From CBDFKB01 sp965248715 (lineage in GTDB: Bacteria; Pseudomonadota; Alphaproteobacteria; Rhizobiales; Rhizobiaceae), in contig CBDFKB010000007.1 of the NCBI GenBank assembly GCA_965248715.1, forward strand, positions 558,001 to 622,000: a stretch of DNA of 64,000 nt. Reading direction: 5' to 3'. This document shows, in pieces, positions 52,577 to 61,311 of this stretch (position 1 is the first letter of the stretch; every line of letters starts with the position of its first letter). The notes under the pieces are model-generated. The model ran no database searches. It was not told where the DNA came from and was given only the letters and a program-made list of their open reading frames with translations. The position numbers were made by a program, and so were the translations under genes.

Positions 52577-53131
52577 ATGGCCGTAAAACGTATCATCGAC
52601 CTTATCGTCGCGCTGTTGGGGCTTGTGGTCCTATCGCCACTGATCTTGTTGTTGGCGGTCCTGACCGCTGTCACCTCCCCTGGCCCGATGATTTTTCGCC
52701 AAGCCCGGGTCGGGCGACACGAGCGGCCCTTTGTGTGTTTGAAGTTCCGTACTATGCGGACCGGAACTCCACACCTTGGAACCCATGAAACCCCGGTTTC
52801 GGCAATTACCCCGCTTGGCCGGCATTTGCGCCGTCGCGGGCTCGATGAATTACCGCAATTGTGGAATGTGGCGAAAGGCGAGATGAGCCTGGTTGGCCCC
52901 AGACCCTGCCTGAACAACCAAAATGAGGTGATCGAGCAGCGCCGGTTGCATAATGTGTTTTGTGTCGCCCCCGGCATTACCGGCCTGGCTCAGATCAACG
53001 ACATCGACATGTCTGACCCGGTCGCACTGGCCGAAATCGATGCCGAATATATTCGCACCTGTTCGATCCCTGGGGATTTTCAAATCATACTCAGAACCTT
53101 CAACACCGTGCGCAATACCAAAACCCAGTAG
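52577..53131 (+). CDS. bacterial sugar transferase (WcaJ/PglC-type phosphoglycosyltransferase)
   Basis: Transfers a sugar phosphate to undecaprenyl phosphate, starting a surface glycan. 184 residues: an N-terminal membrane helix (about 8-32, IIDLIVALLGLVVLSPLILL) followed by the monotopic PGT catalytic core: MIFRQARVGRHERPFVCLKF plus RTMRTGTP, LRRRGLDELPQLWNVAKGEM, SLVGPRPCL and APGITGLAQIN. The DE pair of the catalytic motif reads LDELPQLWNV. No other glycan-assembly genes lie nearby, so the substrate is unknown. It stands alone between hutC and mmsA. Confidence 0.9.
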   Translation: MAVKRIIDLIVALLGLVVLSPLILLLAVLTAVTSPGPMIFRQARVGRHERPFVCLKFRTMRTGTPHLGTHETPVSAITPLGRHLRRRGLDELPQLWNVAKGEMSLVGPRPCLNNQNEVIEQRRLHNVFCVAPGITGLAQINDIDMSDPVALAEIDAEYIRTCSIPGDFQIILRTFNTVRNTKTQ

Positions 53132-53239
53132 CTGGTATCGGCAAATTTCGGCCACCAATGGGTCAAGCGGCCGAATTCGGGCTTGGAGCCAAAGGCAACA
53201 TCGCTTATGTTGGCGCAAAGAATTCCTGGAGGAAAAAGC

Positions 53240-54736
53240 ATGAAGACGTTCGGCCATTTCGTCGGCGGAAAAGAAATCGTGGGCGCCAGCGGTCGGCACG
53301 CCGACATTATGTTGCCGATGACCGGAGAGGTTCAGGCCAAAGTTGCGCTTGCCAACACCGATGAAGTTGCCGCCGCAATCGAAAACGCCAAACAGGCGCA
53401 AATTGGTTGGGCGGCTGAAAGCCCGCAAAAACGCGCCCGCGTATTAATGAAATTCCTGCACCTGGTGCAACGGGATTTCGAAGAAGTCGCGCTGATATTG
53501 GCGAAGGAACATGGCAAAACCATTCCCGATGCCCGTGGCGATGTCCAGCGCGGCCTCGATGTGGTGGAGTTTGCCACCGGCATTCCTCATCTGCTCAAGG
53601 GCGAGCACACCGAAGGTGCTGGCGGTGGCATAGATGTTTATTCGATGCGCCAACCACTCGGCGTGGTCGCTGGCATTACCCCGTTTAATTTTCCGGCAAT
53701 GATCCCGATGTGGAAATTTGCGCCAGCAATCGCCTGTGGCAATGCGTTTATCCTCAAGCCGTCGGAGCGCGATCCAGGCGTGCCGATGAAACTTGCCGAA
53801 CTGATGACCGAGGCCGGATTGCCGGACGGAATTCTCAACGTGGTAAATGGCGACAAGGAAGCGGTGGACGCCATCCTTGATCATCCCGACATCATGGCGA
53901 TCGGCTTTGTTGGCTCGACGCCAATTGCTGAATATATTTATACCCGTGGCTGCGCCAACGGCAAACGGGTGCAATGTTTCGGTGGTGCCAAAAACCATAT
54001 GATCATTATGCCGGACGCCGATATGGACCAGGTGGTCGATGCCCTGATCGGTGCCGGATATGGGTCGGCAGGCGAACGCTGCATGGCGATTTCGGTGGCG
54101 GTGCCGGTGGGCGAAGATACCGCGAACCGGATGATGGAAAAGTTGGTGCCGCGGGTCGAGGCGCTAAAAATCGGCCCATCGACCGATGAAGGCGCCGACT
54201 ATGGTCCGCTGGTCACTAAAGAGGCGCTTGGCCGGGTGCGTGATTATGTCGAACTCGGTATCGAGGAAGGCGCCGATCTGGTGGTTGATGGCCGTGACTT
54301 CAAGATGCAGGGCTATGAAGGGGGCTATTATATGGGTGGGTGCCTGTTCGACAATGTGGAACCCGACATGCGTATCTACAAGGAAGAAATTTTCGGACCG
54401 GTTCTATCGGTGGTCCGTGCCAAAACCTATGAGGAAGCGGTCCGGCTGCCGAGCGAGCATGAATATGGCAATGGGGTGGCGATCTTTACCCGCGATGGCG
54501 ATGCAGCGCGCGATTTTGCTTCCAAGGTGCAGGTTGGCATGGTCGGCATTAATGTACCAATTCCAGTGCCGATCGCCTATTACACGTTTGGCGGCTGGAA
54601 ACGGTCCGGATTCGGCGATCTCAACCAGCACGGCCCGGATTCGGTCCGGTTCTATACCAAAACCAAAACCATTACCCAGCGCTGGCCGTCCGGCATCAAG
54701 GATGGCGCTGAATTTGTCATCCCGACCATGAACTGA
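53240..54736 (+). CDS. mmsA: methylmalonate-semialdehyde dehydrogenase (CoA-acylating)
   Basis: NAD- and CoA-dependent oxidation of methylmalonate semialdehyde to propionyl-CoA in valine catabolism. 498 residues from ATG 53240, preceded by CTGGAGGAAAAAGC. Aldehyde dehydrogenase features: ITPFNFPAMIPMWKFAPAIA, GFVGSTPIAEYIY for the NAD site, and the catalytic Cys in GAGYGSAGERCMAISVAVPV. The C-terminal GINVPIPVPIAYYTFGGWKR separates MmsA from other families. It opens a run of six valine-pathway genes on this strand. Confidence 0.96.
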   Translation: MKTFGHFVGGKEIVGASGRHADIMLPMTGEVQAKVALANTDEVAAAIENAKQAQIGWAAESPQKRARVLMKFLHLVQRDFEEVALILAKEHGKTIPDARGDVQRGLDVVEFATGIPHLLKGEHTEGAGGGIDVYSMRQPLGVVAGITPFNFPAMIPMWKFAPAIACGNAFILKPSERDPGVPMKLAELMTEAGLPDGILNVVNGDKEAVDAILDHPDIMAIGFVGSTPIAEYIYTRGCANGKRVQCFGGAKNHMIIMPDADMDQVVDALIGAGYGSAGERCMAISVAVPVGEDTANRMMEKLVPRVEALKIGPSTDEGADYGPLVTKEALGRVRDYVELGIEEGADLVVDGRDFKMQGYEGGYYMGGCLFDNVEPDMRIYKEEIFGPVLSVVRAKTYEEAVRLPSEHEYGNGVAIFTRDGDAARDFASKVQVGMVGINVPIPVPIAYYTFGGWKRSGFGDLNQHGPDSVRFYTKTKTITQRWPSGIKDGAEFVIPTMN

Positions 54737-54775
54737 CCGGGAGCAAAACCAATGATGCTTTAAGGAGTTTCGCCC

Positions 54776-55921
54776 ATGGATTTCGCACTGAGCGAAGAGC
54801 AGCAGGCGATCTTCGAGATGACGAGCGATTTCGCCCGCGAACGGCTCGCGCCCCATGCGCTGGATTGGGACCGCGATGAGTATTTTCCCGACGACGTGGT
54901 CCGCTCGGTGGCCGAACTTGGCATAGGCGGCATCTATGTGCGCGAAGAATTTGGCGGCTCCGGGCTCGGTCGGCTTGACGCGGCGTTGATTTTCGAAGCC
55001 CTGGCCGGTGGCTGCCCATCGATCGGCAGCTTCATTTCGATCCACAATATGTGTGCCTGGATGATCGATCAATTCGGCACCAAGGATCAGCGTCAGCGCT
55101 GGCTTCCTGACATCTGCGCTATGAAAAAGGTTGTCAGCTACTGTCTGACAGAACCCGGTTCCGGCTCGGACGCGGCAGCCCTTAGGACCCGCGCCAATCG
55201 CGACGGCAACCAATTGGTGCTGAACGGCACCAAGGCGTTTATTTCCGGCGGCGGCTATTCCGACCTATATCTGGCCATGGTTAGGACCGGTGATGACGGC
55301 CCAAAGGGGGTATCGGCGGTACTGGTGGAAGATGGCGTCCCCGGCCTGTCGTTCGGCGCCAATGAACGCAAAATGGGTTGGAAGGCGCAGCCGACCGCAC
55401 AGGTTCAGTTCGATGATTGCCGCATTGCCCCGGACCAATTGATCGGCGAAGAGGGCAAGGGGTTTAGTTATGCCATGGCCGGCCTCGACGGTGGCAGGTT
55501 AAACATAGCCGCTTCGGCGCTCGGTGCGGCCCGTGCTGCGCTCGACCAAACCTTAATCTATGTCCAGGAGCGCAAGGCGTTTGGCCGCACCATTGGTTCG
55601 TTCCAGGCGTTGCAGTTTCGCCTCGCCGATATGGAGACCGAGTTACAAGCGGCGCGGGTATTCCTGCACCAGGCGGCTTGGAAATTGGACCAAAAGGCAC
55701 CAGACGCCAGCAAACATTGCGCGATGGCAAAAAGGTTCGTCACCGATGTCGCGTTCAACGTCGCCAATGACGCCCTGCAATTGCACGGCGGCTACGGCTA
55801 TCTGTCCGAGTACGGCCTGGAAAAGATCGTGCGCGATCTAAGAGTGCACCAAATTCTCGAAGGTACCAATGAGATCATGCGGGTGATCATCGCCCGACAC
55901 CTGCTGGCGGATACTGCCTGA
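54776..55921 (+). CDS. acyl-CoA dehydrogenase, probable isobutyryl-CoA dehydrogenase
   Basis: FAD-dependent oxidation of isobutyryl-CoA to methacrylyl-CoA. 381 residues, preceded by AAGGAG. Family signatures: VSYCLTEPGSGSDAAALRTR, VLNGTKAFISGGGYSDLYLA, QERKAFGRTIGSFQALQFRL and the C-terminal LHGGYGYLSEYGLEKIVRDL with QILEGTNEIMRVIIAR, containing the Glu at the active site. Substrate is inferred from its place between mmsA and the hydroxyisobutyryl genes; short-chain or branched-chain alternatives are possible. Its stop TGA overlaps the next ATG. Confidence 0.92.
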   Translation: MDFALSEEQQAIFEMTSDFARERLAPHALDWDRDEYFPDDVVRSVAELGIGGIYVREEFGGSGLGRLDAALIFEALAGGCPSIGSFISIHNMCAWMIDQFGTKDQRQRWLPDICAMKKVVSYCLTEPGSGSDAAALRTRANRDGNQLVLNGTKAFISGGGYSDLYLAMVRTGDDGPKGVSAVLVEDGVPGLSFGANERKMGWKAQPTAQVQFDDCRIAPDQLIGEEGKGFSYAMAGLDGGRLNIAASALGAARAALDQTLIYVQERKAFGRTIGSFQALQFRLADMETELQAARVFLHQAAWKLDQKAPDASKHCAMAKRFVTDVAFNVANDALQLHGGYGYLSEYGLEKIVRDLRVHQILEGTNEIMRVIIARHLLADTA

Positions 55922-56976
55922 TGGTATCGGGCGATATTGATATTCGCATTAAGGGAAAGGTCGGGCGTATTACGCTGACCCGGCCCGATGCGCTGAACGC
56001 GATGACCTATGCAATGGTGATCGCAATCGAGCATGCGATCGACCAATGGCGGACCGATGACCGGGTGGAAATGGTGTTGATCGATGCCGAAGGCAGTCGT
56101 GCTTTTTGCGCCGGCGGCGATATTCAAGAACTCTACGACACTGGCCGTCGCGGCGATTTCGAATATGGGCGGCGCTTTTGGGCCGATGAATACCGGCTCA
56201 ATGCCAAGATTGCCGCATATCCCAAGCCCTATGTTTCGGTCATGGATGGTATTACCATGGGTGGCGGGGTCGGCATTTCGGCCCATGGTTCCCACCGCAT
56301 CGTCACCGAAAACACTATGGCGGCGATGCCCGAATGCGGCATTGGCCTGGTGCCTGATGTCGGCGGCAGTATGATTTTGGCAACCGCGCCAGGCCGGATC
56401 GGTGAATTTCTGGCAATGACTTCGGCACGGCTCAACGCGGCCGATGCAATTTTCGCCGGTTTCGCGGATCATTTCGTTGCCGCAACCAAATTGCAGGCCC
56501 TGAAGGCGGAATTGACCGAAAGCGGTAAAACCGACGCGATTGATCAATTATCCACAAATCCGGAACCGGGCAATTTGCTTGCCAGGCAAGACCAGATCGA
56601 CCGCTGTTTTGCCGGTGCCCGTGCCGTTGATATCTTGCAACGGCTGGCAGCGGAACCTGGTGAATGGGCGCAAAAACAGATTACCGCGGTTCGCCGCAAT
56701 TGTCCGATCTCGGTTGCCTCATCGCTCGAAATCATCCGCCGGGTACGCGAAGTCCCCGATATCGTGACTGCTTTGACTTTGGAATATCGTTTTACGTTCC
56801 GCTCGATGTCTAACGGTGAGCTTTTGGAGGGCATCCGTGCCGCAGTAATCGACAAGGACCGCAACCCGAACTGGCAGCGGCCACATCTGGAAGAAATTAC
56901 CGACGCGATGGTAGCGGCAATGACCGCGCCACTCGGTGCGCGTGAACTGCAAATAGAAAAGGAGACGGTGCCATGA
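55921..56976 (+). CDS. 3-hydroxyisobutyryl-CoA hydrolase (crotonase superfamily)
   Basis: Releases 3-hydroxyisobutyrate from its CoA ester in valine breakdown. 351 residues of crotonase fold: RPDALNAMTYAMVIAIEHAI, GSRAFCAGGDIQELYDTGRR (oxyanion hole), YVSVMDGITMGGGVGISAHG and NTMAAMPECGIGLVPDVGGS with the active-site glutamates of the HIBYL-CoA-H type. The extra C-terminal ~90 residues (about 260-350) distinguish it from simple enoyl-CoA hydratases. It is coupled to its neighbours by one-base and four-base overlaps. Confidence 0.92.
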   Translation: MVSGDIDIRIKGKVGRITLTRPDALNAMTYAMVIAIEHAIDQWRTDDRVEMVLIDAEGSRAFCAGGDIQELYDTGRRGDFEYGRRFWADEYRLNAKIAAYPKPYVSVMDGITMGGGVGISAHGSHRIVTENTMAAMPECGIGLVPDVGGSMILATAPGRIGEFLAMTSARLNAADAIFAGFADHFVAATKLQALKAELTESGKTDAIDQLSTNPEPGNLLARQDQIDRCFAGARAVDILQRLAAEPGEWAQKQITAVRRNCPISVASSLEIIRRVREVPDIVTALTLEYRFTFRSMSNGELLEGIRAAVIDKDRNPNWQRPHLEEITDAMVAAMTAPLGARELQIEKETVP

Positions 56977-57860
56977 ATATCGGCTTCATTGGTCTTGGCA
57001 ATATGGGGTTGCCAATGGCCGCCAATCTGGCTGCGGCCGGTAACCTGGTAACGGGCTTCGATCAGGTCGCGGCGGCGTGCGATCAAGCGGCGCAAAAGGG
57101 TATTAAGATCGCCGCCAGCGCCGCCGATGCGGTAGCCGGCGCCGAATTAATCATCACCATGCTGCCGAGCGGGCCAATCGTATTGTCGGTGTTGGAAGAA
57201 ATTTTGCCAGCGGCAAAGGCTGGTGCTGTGATCGTCGATTGCTCAACCATCGATGTGTCTAGCGCCCGCCAGGCCCATGAAATGGCTGAAAAGCATAGGC
57301 TTGGCTGCCTCGACGCGCCGGTATCGGGTGGCATTGGCGGGGCTGCGGCAGGCACCTTGACCTTCATGATCGGCGGATCTGAACAATCATTGGAAGCCGC
57401 TAAACCGGCGCTGGAGATCATGGGCGGCCGGTCGGTACCTTGCGGGCCGGGCGGTGCCGGACAATCAGCGAAAATTTGCAACAATATGCTGCTGGCAATT
57501 TCGATGATCGGTGCCTGCGAGGCGTTTACCCTGGCCGACCATCTCGGCCTCGACCAACAAGCATTGTTCGACGTCATCTCTACTTCTTCGGGCTATTGCT
57601 GGTCAGTTAATGTTTATTGTCCGGTGCCAGGGGTCGGGCCGCAAAGCCCGGCTGACAATGATTACAAGCCGGGGTTTGCCTCCGCCTTGATGGTCAAGGA
57701 CCTCGGACTAAGCCAACAGGCAGCCGCAGAAACCGGCGCGCCAACGCCGATGGGTGCCCATGCGGCGGAATATTACCGCCAATTCGTGGATGCCGGTGGT
57801 GGTGAGGTGGATTTTGGTGGCATCATCCGCCACCTGGAATATTTGCGGAAGGAAGGTTGA
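56973..57860 (+). CDS. mmsB: 3-hydroxyisobutyrate dehydrogenase
   Basis: Oxidises 3-hydroxyisobutyrate to methylmalonate semialdehyde, the substrate of MmsA. 295 residues: Rossmann start MNIGFIGLGNMGLPMAANLA, LDAPVSGGIGGAAAGTLTFM and the catalytic Lys region AGQSAKICNNMLLAISMIG. Its start overlaps the upstream stop as ATGA. With mmsA and the preceding two genes it completes the path from isobutyryl-CoA to propionyl-CoA, with one enoyl-CoA hydratase (next gene) for the hydration step. Confidence 0.96.
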   Translation: MNIGFIGLGNMGLPMAANLAAAGNLVTGFDQVAAACDQAAQKGIKIAASAADAVAGAELIITMLPSGPIVLSVLEEILPAAKAGAVIVDCSTIDVSSARQAHEMAEKHRLGCLDAPVSGGIGGAAAGTLTFMIGGSEQSLEAAKPALEIMGGRSVPCGPGGAGQSAKICNNMLLAISMIGACEAFTLADHLGLDQQALFDVISTSSGYCWSVNVYCPVPGVGPQSPADNDYKPGFASALMVKDLGLSQQAAAETGAPTPMGAHAAEYYRQFVDAGGGEVDFGGIIRHLEYLRKEG

Positions 57861-58630
57861 TGTCGGATTTGGTTCTAGTAGAGCGCGACGAAGCTGTCGC
57901 CATCGTCACCATCAATCGGCCCGAGGCGCTAAATGCAATTAATTACGCCACCATGGACGCGCTGCTGTCGGCGTTTGGTGAGCTTGATGACGACCCCGAT
58001 ATTGGCTGCATCATATTGACCGGCAGTAAAAAAGCATTTGTTGCCGGCGCCGATATCAAGGAAATGCAGGATAAATCCTATGTCGAGATGTTCCTGGCCA
58101 ACCGGCAGGGCGGCTGGGAGCAGTTTACCGCCACCCGCAAGCCGGTCATTGCCGCGGTCAGCGGTTTTGCCCTCGGCGGCGGGTGCGAACTGGCGATGAT
58201 GTGCGATTTCATCATCGCCGCCGACAACGCCAAGTTCGGCCAGCCGGAAATTAAGCTCGGCGTCATCCCAGGCTGGGGCGGATCGCAGCGGTTGACCCGC
58301 GCGGTAGGCAAGGCCAAAGCGATGGACATGATTTTAACCGGGCGGATGATGGATGCGGCGGAAGCCGAACGCTCGGGCCTGGTTGCCCGGGTGGTTGCCG
58401 TTGATGACTTGCTTGAAGAAGCAAAAAAAATTGCCAAAACAATCGCGTCATTTTCCAAACCATCGGTAATGATCGCCAAGGAAGCGGTCAATCGGGCATT
58501 CGAAACCACCTTGTCAGAGGGGGTGCGTTATGAGCGGCGTGTGTTCTGGTCGCTGTTTGCCACCGAGGACCAGAAGGAAGGCATGGCCGCCTTCGCCGAC
58601 AAGCGCAAACCGGAATTCACGGACAAATAG
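57860..58630 (+). CDS. enoyl-CoA hydratase
   Basis: Hydrates 2-enoyl-CoA; in this operon the likely substrate is methacrylyl-CoA. 256 residues of short crotonase fold: RPEALNAINYATMDALLSAF, KAFVAGADIKEMQDKSYVEM, AVSGFALGGGCELAMMCDFI and NAKFGQPEIKLGVIPGWGGS, with both catalytic glutamates in place. The ATG at 57860 overlaps the mmsB stop (TGATG), behind GGAAGG. It is close in type to general short-chain hydratases, so it may also serve other pathways. Confidence 0.94.
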   Translation: MSDLVLVERDEAVAIVTINRPEALNAINYATMDALLSAFGELDDDPDIGCIILTGSKKAFVAGADIKEMQDKSYVEMFLANRQGGWEQFTATRKPVIAAVSGFALGGGCELAMMCDFIIAADNAKFGQPEIKLGVIPGWGGSQRLTRAVGKAKAMDMILTGRMMDAAEAERSGLVARVVAVDDLLEEAKKIAKTIASFSKPSVMIAKEAVNRAFETTLSEGVRYERRVFWSLFATEDQKEGMAAFADKRKPEFTDK

Positions 58631-58659
58631 CGCCACCGAACATTTGTATGGGAGTTCGC

Positions 58660-60192
58660 ATGCAGGAAATTATCAAAGAACTGGGATCCCGGCGCGAAAG
58701 TGCGCGCCATGGCGGCGGGCAACGGCGGATCGACGCCCAGCACGCCAAAGGCAAATTGACTGCCCGCGAGCGCATTTTGCTGCTGCTCGATGAAGGTTCG
58801 TTTGAAGAATACGACATGTTCGTTACCCATCGCTGCACCGAGTTCGGCATGGCCGGCAACAAGATGGCCGGCGATGGGGTGGTGATCGGCTGGGGCACGA
58901 TCAATGGCCGCATGGTCTATGTGTTCAGCCAGGATTTTACCGTGTTCGGCGGCTCGCTGAGCGAAACCCATGCCGGTAAGATCTGCAAGGTCATGGACAT
59001 GGCGATGAAAAACGGCGCACCGGTAATCGGCATCAATGACAGTGGTGGCGCGCGGATCCAGGAAGGGGTGGCGTCGCTTGGCGGTTATGCCGACGTGTTT
59101 CAGAAAAATGTGCTGGCATCAGGGGTGGTGCCGCAAATATCTTTGATCATGGGTCCGTGCGCCGGCGGTGCGGTCTATTCGCCGGCGATGACAGATTTCA
59201 TCTATATGGTGCGTGATACTTCTTATATGTTCGTCACCGGGCCGGACGTGGTCAAAACCGTCACCAACGAGATCGTCACCGCCGAGGAGCTTGGCGGTGC
59301 CAAAACCCATACCTCGAAGTCCTCGGTCGCCGATGGGGCGTTTGAAAACGATGTCGAATGCTTGGCGGCGATGCGGCGATTTTTCGATTTTTTGCCACTC
59401 AACAATCGCGAGAAGCCACCGCTCAGGCCGTTTTTCGACGATCCAAACCGGGTTGAACCGTCGCTTGATACGTTGATCCCGGACAATCCTAATAAGCCCT
59501 ACGACATCAAGGAGCTGATCTTGAAAGTGGCCGACGAAGGGGATTTTTTCGAGACCCAGGAGGATTACGCAAAGAACATCGTCACCGGTTTTATTCGTAT
59601 CGAGGGCGAAACCATCGGCGTAGTGGCCAACCAGCCGTTGGTGCTGGCCGGGGTGCTTGATATCAATTCGTCGAAAAAGGCGGCGCGGTTCGTGCGCTTC
59701 TGTGACTGCTTTAACATTCCAATCCTCACCCTAGTCGACGTGCCCGGCTTCCTGCCAGGCACCATCCAGGAGTTTGGCGGCGTCATCAAACATGGTGCCA
59801 AATTGCTGTTTGCCTATGGCGAGGCAATCGTGCCCAAGGTGACGCTGATTACCCGCAAGGCCTATGGTGGCGCCTATGACGTGATGGCCTCGAAACATTT
59901 GCGTGGCGATGTCAACTATGCCTGGCCGACGGCGGAAATTGCAGTGATGGGTGCCAAGGGGGCAGTGGAAATTCTCTACCGTTCCGAATTAGGCGACGCG
60001 GAACAAATTGCCGCGCGCACCAAGGAATATGAGGCCCGCTTCGCCAACCCGTTTGCTGCCGCCGAACGCGGCTTCATCGACGACGTGATCTTGCCGCGCA
60101 ATTCGCGCAAACGCATCGCCCGTGCCTTTGCCTCCCTGCGCAACAAAAAGCTCGAAAACCCCTGGAAGAAGCACGACAACATCCCGCTTTGA
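58660..60192 (+). CDS. pccB: propionyl-CoA carboxylase, beta (carboxyltransferase) subunit
   Basis: Transfers CO2 from biotin to propionyl-CoA, giving methylmalonyl-CoA. ~510 residues from ATG 58660 (GGAG five bases upstream); the frame extends to 58648. Carboxyltransferase landmarks: NDSGGARIQEGVASLGGYAD, MGPCAGGAVYSPAMTDFIYM, and PRKAYGGAYDVMASKHLRGD-like TRKAYGGAYDVMASKHLRGD with PTAEIAVMGAKGAVEILYRS. It ends the valine operon and would use the propionyl-CoA made by MmsA. The biotinylated alpha subunit is not in the window. A DUF4160/DUF2442 pair follows directly. Confidence 0.95.
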   Translation: MQEIIKELGSRRESARHGGGQRRIDAQHAKGKLTARERILLLLDEGSFEEYDMFVTHRCTEFGMAGNKMAGDGVVIGWGTINGRMVYVFSQDFTVFGGSLSETHAGKICKVMDMAMKNGAPVIGINDSGGARIQEGVASLGGYADVFQKNVLASGVVPQISLIMGPCAGGAVYSPAMTDFIYMVRDTSYMFVTGPDVVKTVTNEIVTAEELGGAKTHTSKSSVADGAFENDVECLAAMRRFFDFLPLNNREKPPLRPFFDDPNRVEPSLDTLIPDNPNKPYDIKELILKVADEGDFFETQEDYAKNIVTGFIRIEGETIGVVANQPLVLAGVLDINSSKKAARFVRFCDCFNIPILTLVDVPGFLPGTIQEFGGVIKHGAKLLFAYGEAIVPKVTLITRKAYGGAYDVMASKHLRGDVNYAWPTAEIAVMGAKGAVEILYRSELGDAEQIAARTKEYEARFANPFAAAERGFIDDVILPRNSRKRIARAFASLRNKKLENPWKKHDNIPL

Positions 60193-60205
60193 GGGGGCTA
60201 ATTAG

Positions 60206-60442
60206 GTGCCGACCGTTCTAAGGTGGAAAGGATACCGATTCCTGTTTTACTCGCGGGAGGTTGGCGAACCGCCGCATGTGCATGTCCTTAAGGACCGTAA
60301 GCAATTAGAAATATGGCTGCGCGATCTTGAGGTTGCCAGGAATGTCGGTTTTGCTCGGCATGAAGTGAGTGCTATTGTGCGCATTGTTGAACGTGAGCGC
60401 GAGCAATTTCTTGAGGCGTGGCATGACTATTTTGGAAATTGA
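60206..60442 (+). CDS. DUF4160 family protein
   Basis: A 78-residue protein with the DUF4160 pattern: VLRWKGYRFLFYSREVGEPP then HVHVLKDRKQLEIWL and a helical C-terminus. The EPPHVHV His-x-His is the conserved core of the family. The GTG start at 60206 has GAGGGGG eight bases upstream. Its 3' end overlaps the DUF2442 gene by 20 bases, which indicates coupled translation. This two-gene pair recurs in many genomes and has been suggested to be toxin-antitoxin-like, but no activity is proven. It interrupts the space between pccB and the cupin gene. Confidence 0.85.
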   Translation: MPTVLRWKGYRFLFYSREVGEPPHVHVLKDRKQLEIWLRDLEVARNVGFARHEVSAIVRIVEREREQFLEAWHDYFGN

Positions 60443-60707
60443 TGATCAACAGCTGCAGGTTACCTCAGTGGTGGTCAGCGATGGCACGATCCGTTTCCAT
60501 ATGGCAGATGGGCGGAAAATCGAAGCGCCGTTGTGGTGGTACCCGCGATTGCAAGGGGCATCGCCTGAGCAACAGAAAAACTGGGAAATTTTGCCGTTCG
60601 GTGACGCCGTGGGCTGGCATGATATCGACGAATATATCAGCGCCAAGGCGCTAATTATCGGCGGGCCGGCCCCTGGCGCCGTGCCGCCGGCTGAAGCGGC
60701 GGAGTAG
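60423..60707 (+). CDS. DUF2442 family protein
   Basis: A 94-residue protein starting at ATG 60423. Core: DGTIRFHMADGRKIEAPLWW, then YPRLQGASPEQQKNWEILPF and VGWHDIDEYISAKALI, the DUF2442 hallmark (a fold with a conserved Trp and Asp-Ile-Asp segment). A short Pro/Ala tail follows (PAPGAVPPAEAAE). It is the constant partner of DUF4160. If the pair acts as toxin and antitoxin, this would be the DNA-binding or antitoxin half, but that is speculation. Confidence 0.85.
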   Translation: MTILEIDDQQLQVTSVVVSDGTIRFHMADGRKIEAPLWWYPRLQGASPEQQKNWEILPFGDAVGWHDIDEYISAKALIIGGPAPGAVPPAEAAE

Positions 60708-60710
60708 GTA

Positions 60711-61109
60711 ATGACCAGCCTTTGGAAAGACCAGGCCTTTGCCGTGAGCCATGCCGATAACAGCAAATTTGTTGGCGAGGGGTTGCGAGCCTTCTTCGAA
60801 TATCGCGATCTCGGCATCAAGGCTGCGACCGGGGGCAAATTCGGTGCCCATGTGATTCGCGCCGTGCCGGGCATTAAATCAGAGGCCAAATGGCATACCC
60901 ACGACCTCGATTTCCAGATGGTCTATGTCACCAAGGGTTGGGTGGAATTCGAATATGAGGGTCAGGGCAAGGCGATTATGCGGGCCGGTTCGTGCGCCCT
61001 GCAACCGCCCGGCATCCGCCACCGCGAGGTGCACCATTCCGATGATATGGAACTGATCGAAATCATTTCGCCAGCTGAATTTTCAACCCACCTGGTCGAC
61101 GCGCCCTAG
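60711..61109 (+). CDS. cupin-domain protein
   Basis: A 132-residue single-domain cupin. Cupin motif 1 is readable as WHTHDLDFQMVYVTKGWVEF (G-x5-HxH-x3-4-E-type, with HTHDLD), and motif 2 as GSCALQPPGIRHREVHHSDD (PxGxxH). The metal-binding His and the second-motif His are present, so it may bind a metal. It starts 4 bases after the DUF2442 gene. No pathway is recognised; a role in sensing or isomerising a small ligand is only a family-level possibility. Confidence 0.85.
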   Translation: MTSLWKDQAFAVSHADNSKFVGEGLRAFFEYRDLGIKAATGGKFGAHVIRAVPGIKSEAKWHTHDLDFQMVYVTKGWVEFEYEGQGKAIMRAGSCALQPPGIRHREVHHSDDMELIEIISPAEFSTHLVDAP

Positions 61110-61269
61110 CGTCACCACGCAAGCGGTCAATGTTGCCACATTGGCTTGGTTTGCTGTGGCGTTGTGGATGTATCCACGACTTGGCTAAGGAGCCATGCCA
61201 AGCTTCCCCTCTAGGAATAAATCCCGATCTATCTCTTGACTCTTGGTCTGGTTTGCGGAATCCATATAA

Positions 61270-61284
61270 GAACAAAACAAGAAC
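61270..61284 (+). promoter_or_regulatory. LexA box (GAAC-N7-GAAC) upstream of imuA
   Basis: GAAC-AAAACAA-GAAC, the direct-repeat LexA operator of alphaproteobacteria, 28 bases before the imuA ATG. It predicts SOS induction of imuA-imuB and of the dnaE2 gene expected downstream. Confidence 0.85.
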
Positions 61285-61311
61285 ATTAATTCGATACAAC
61301 CGGATATAGCC

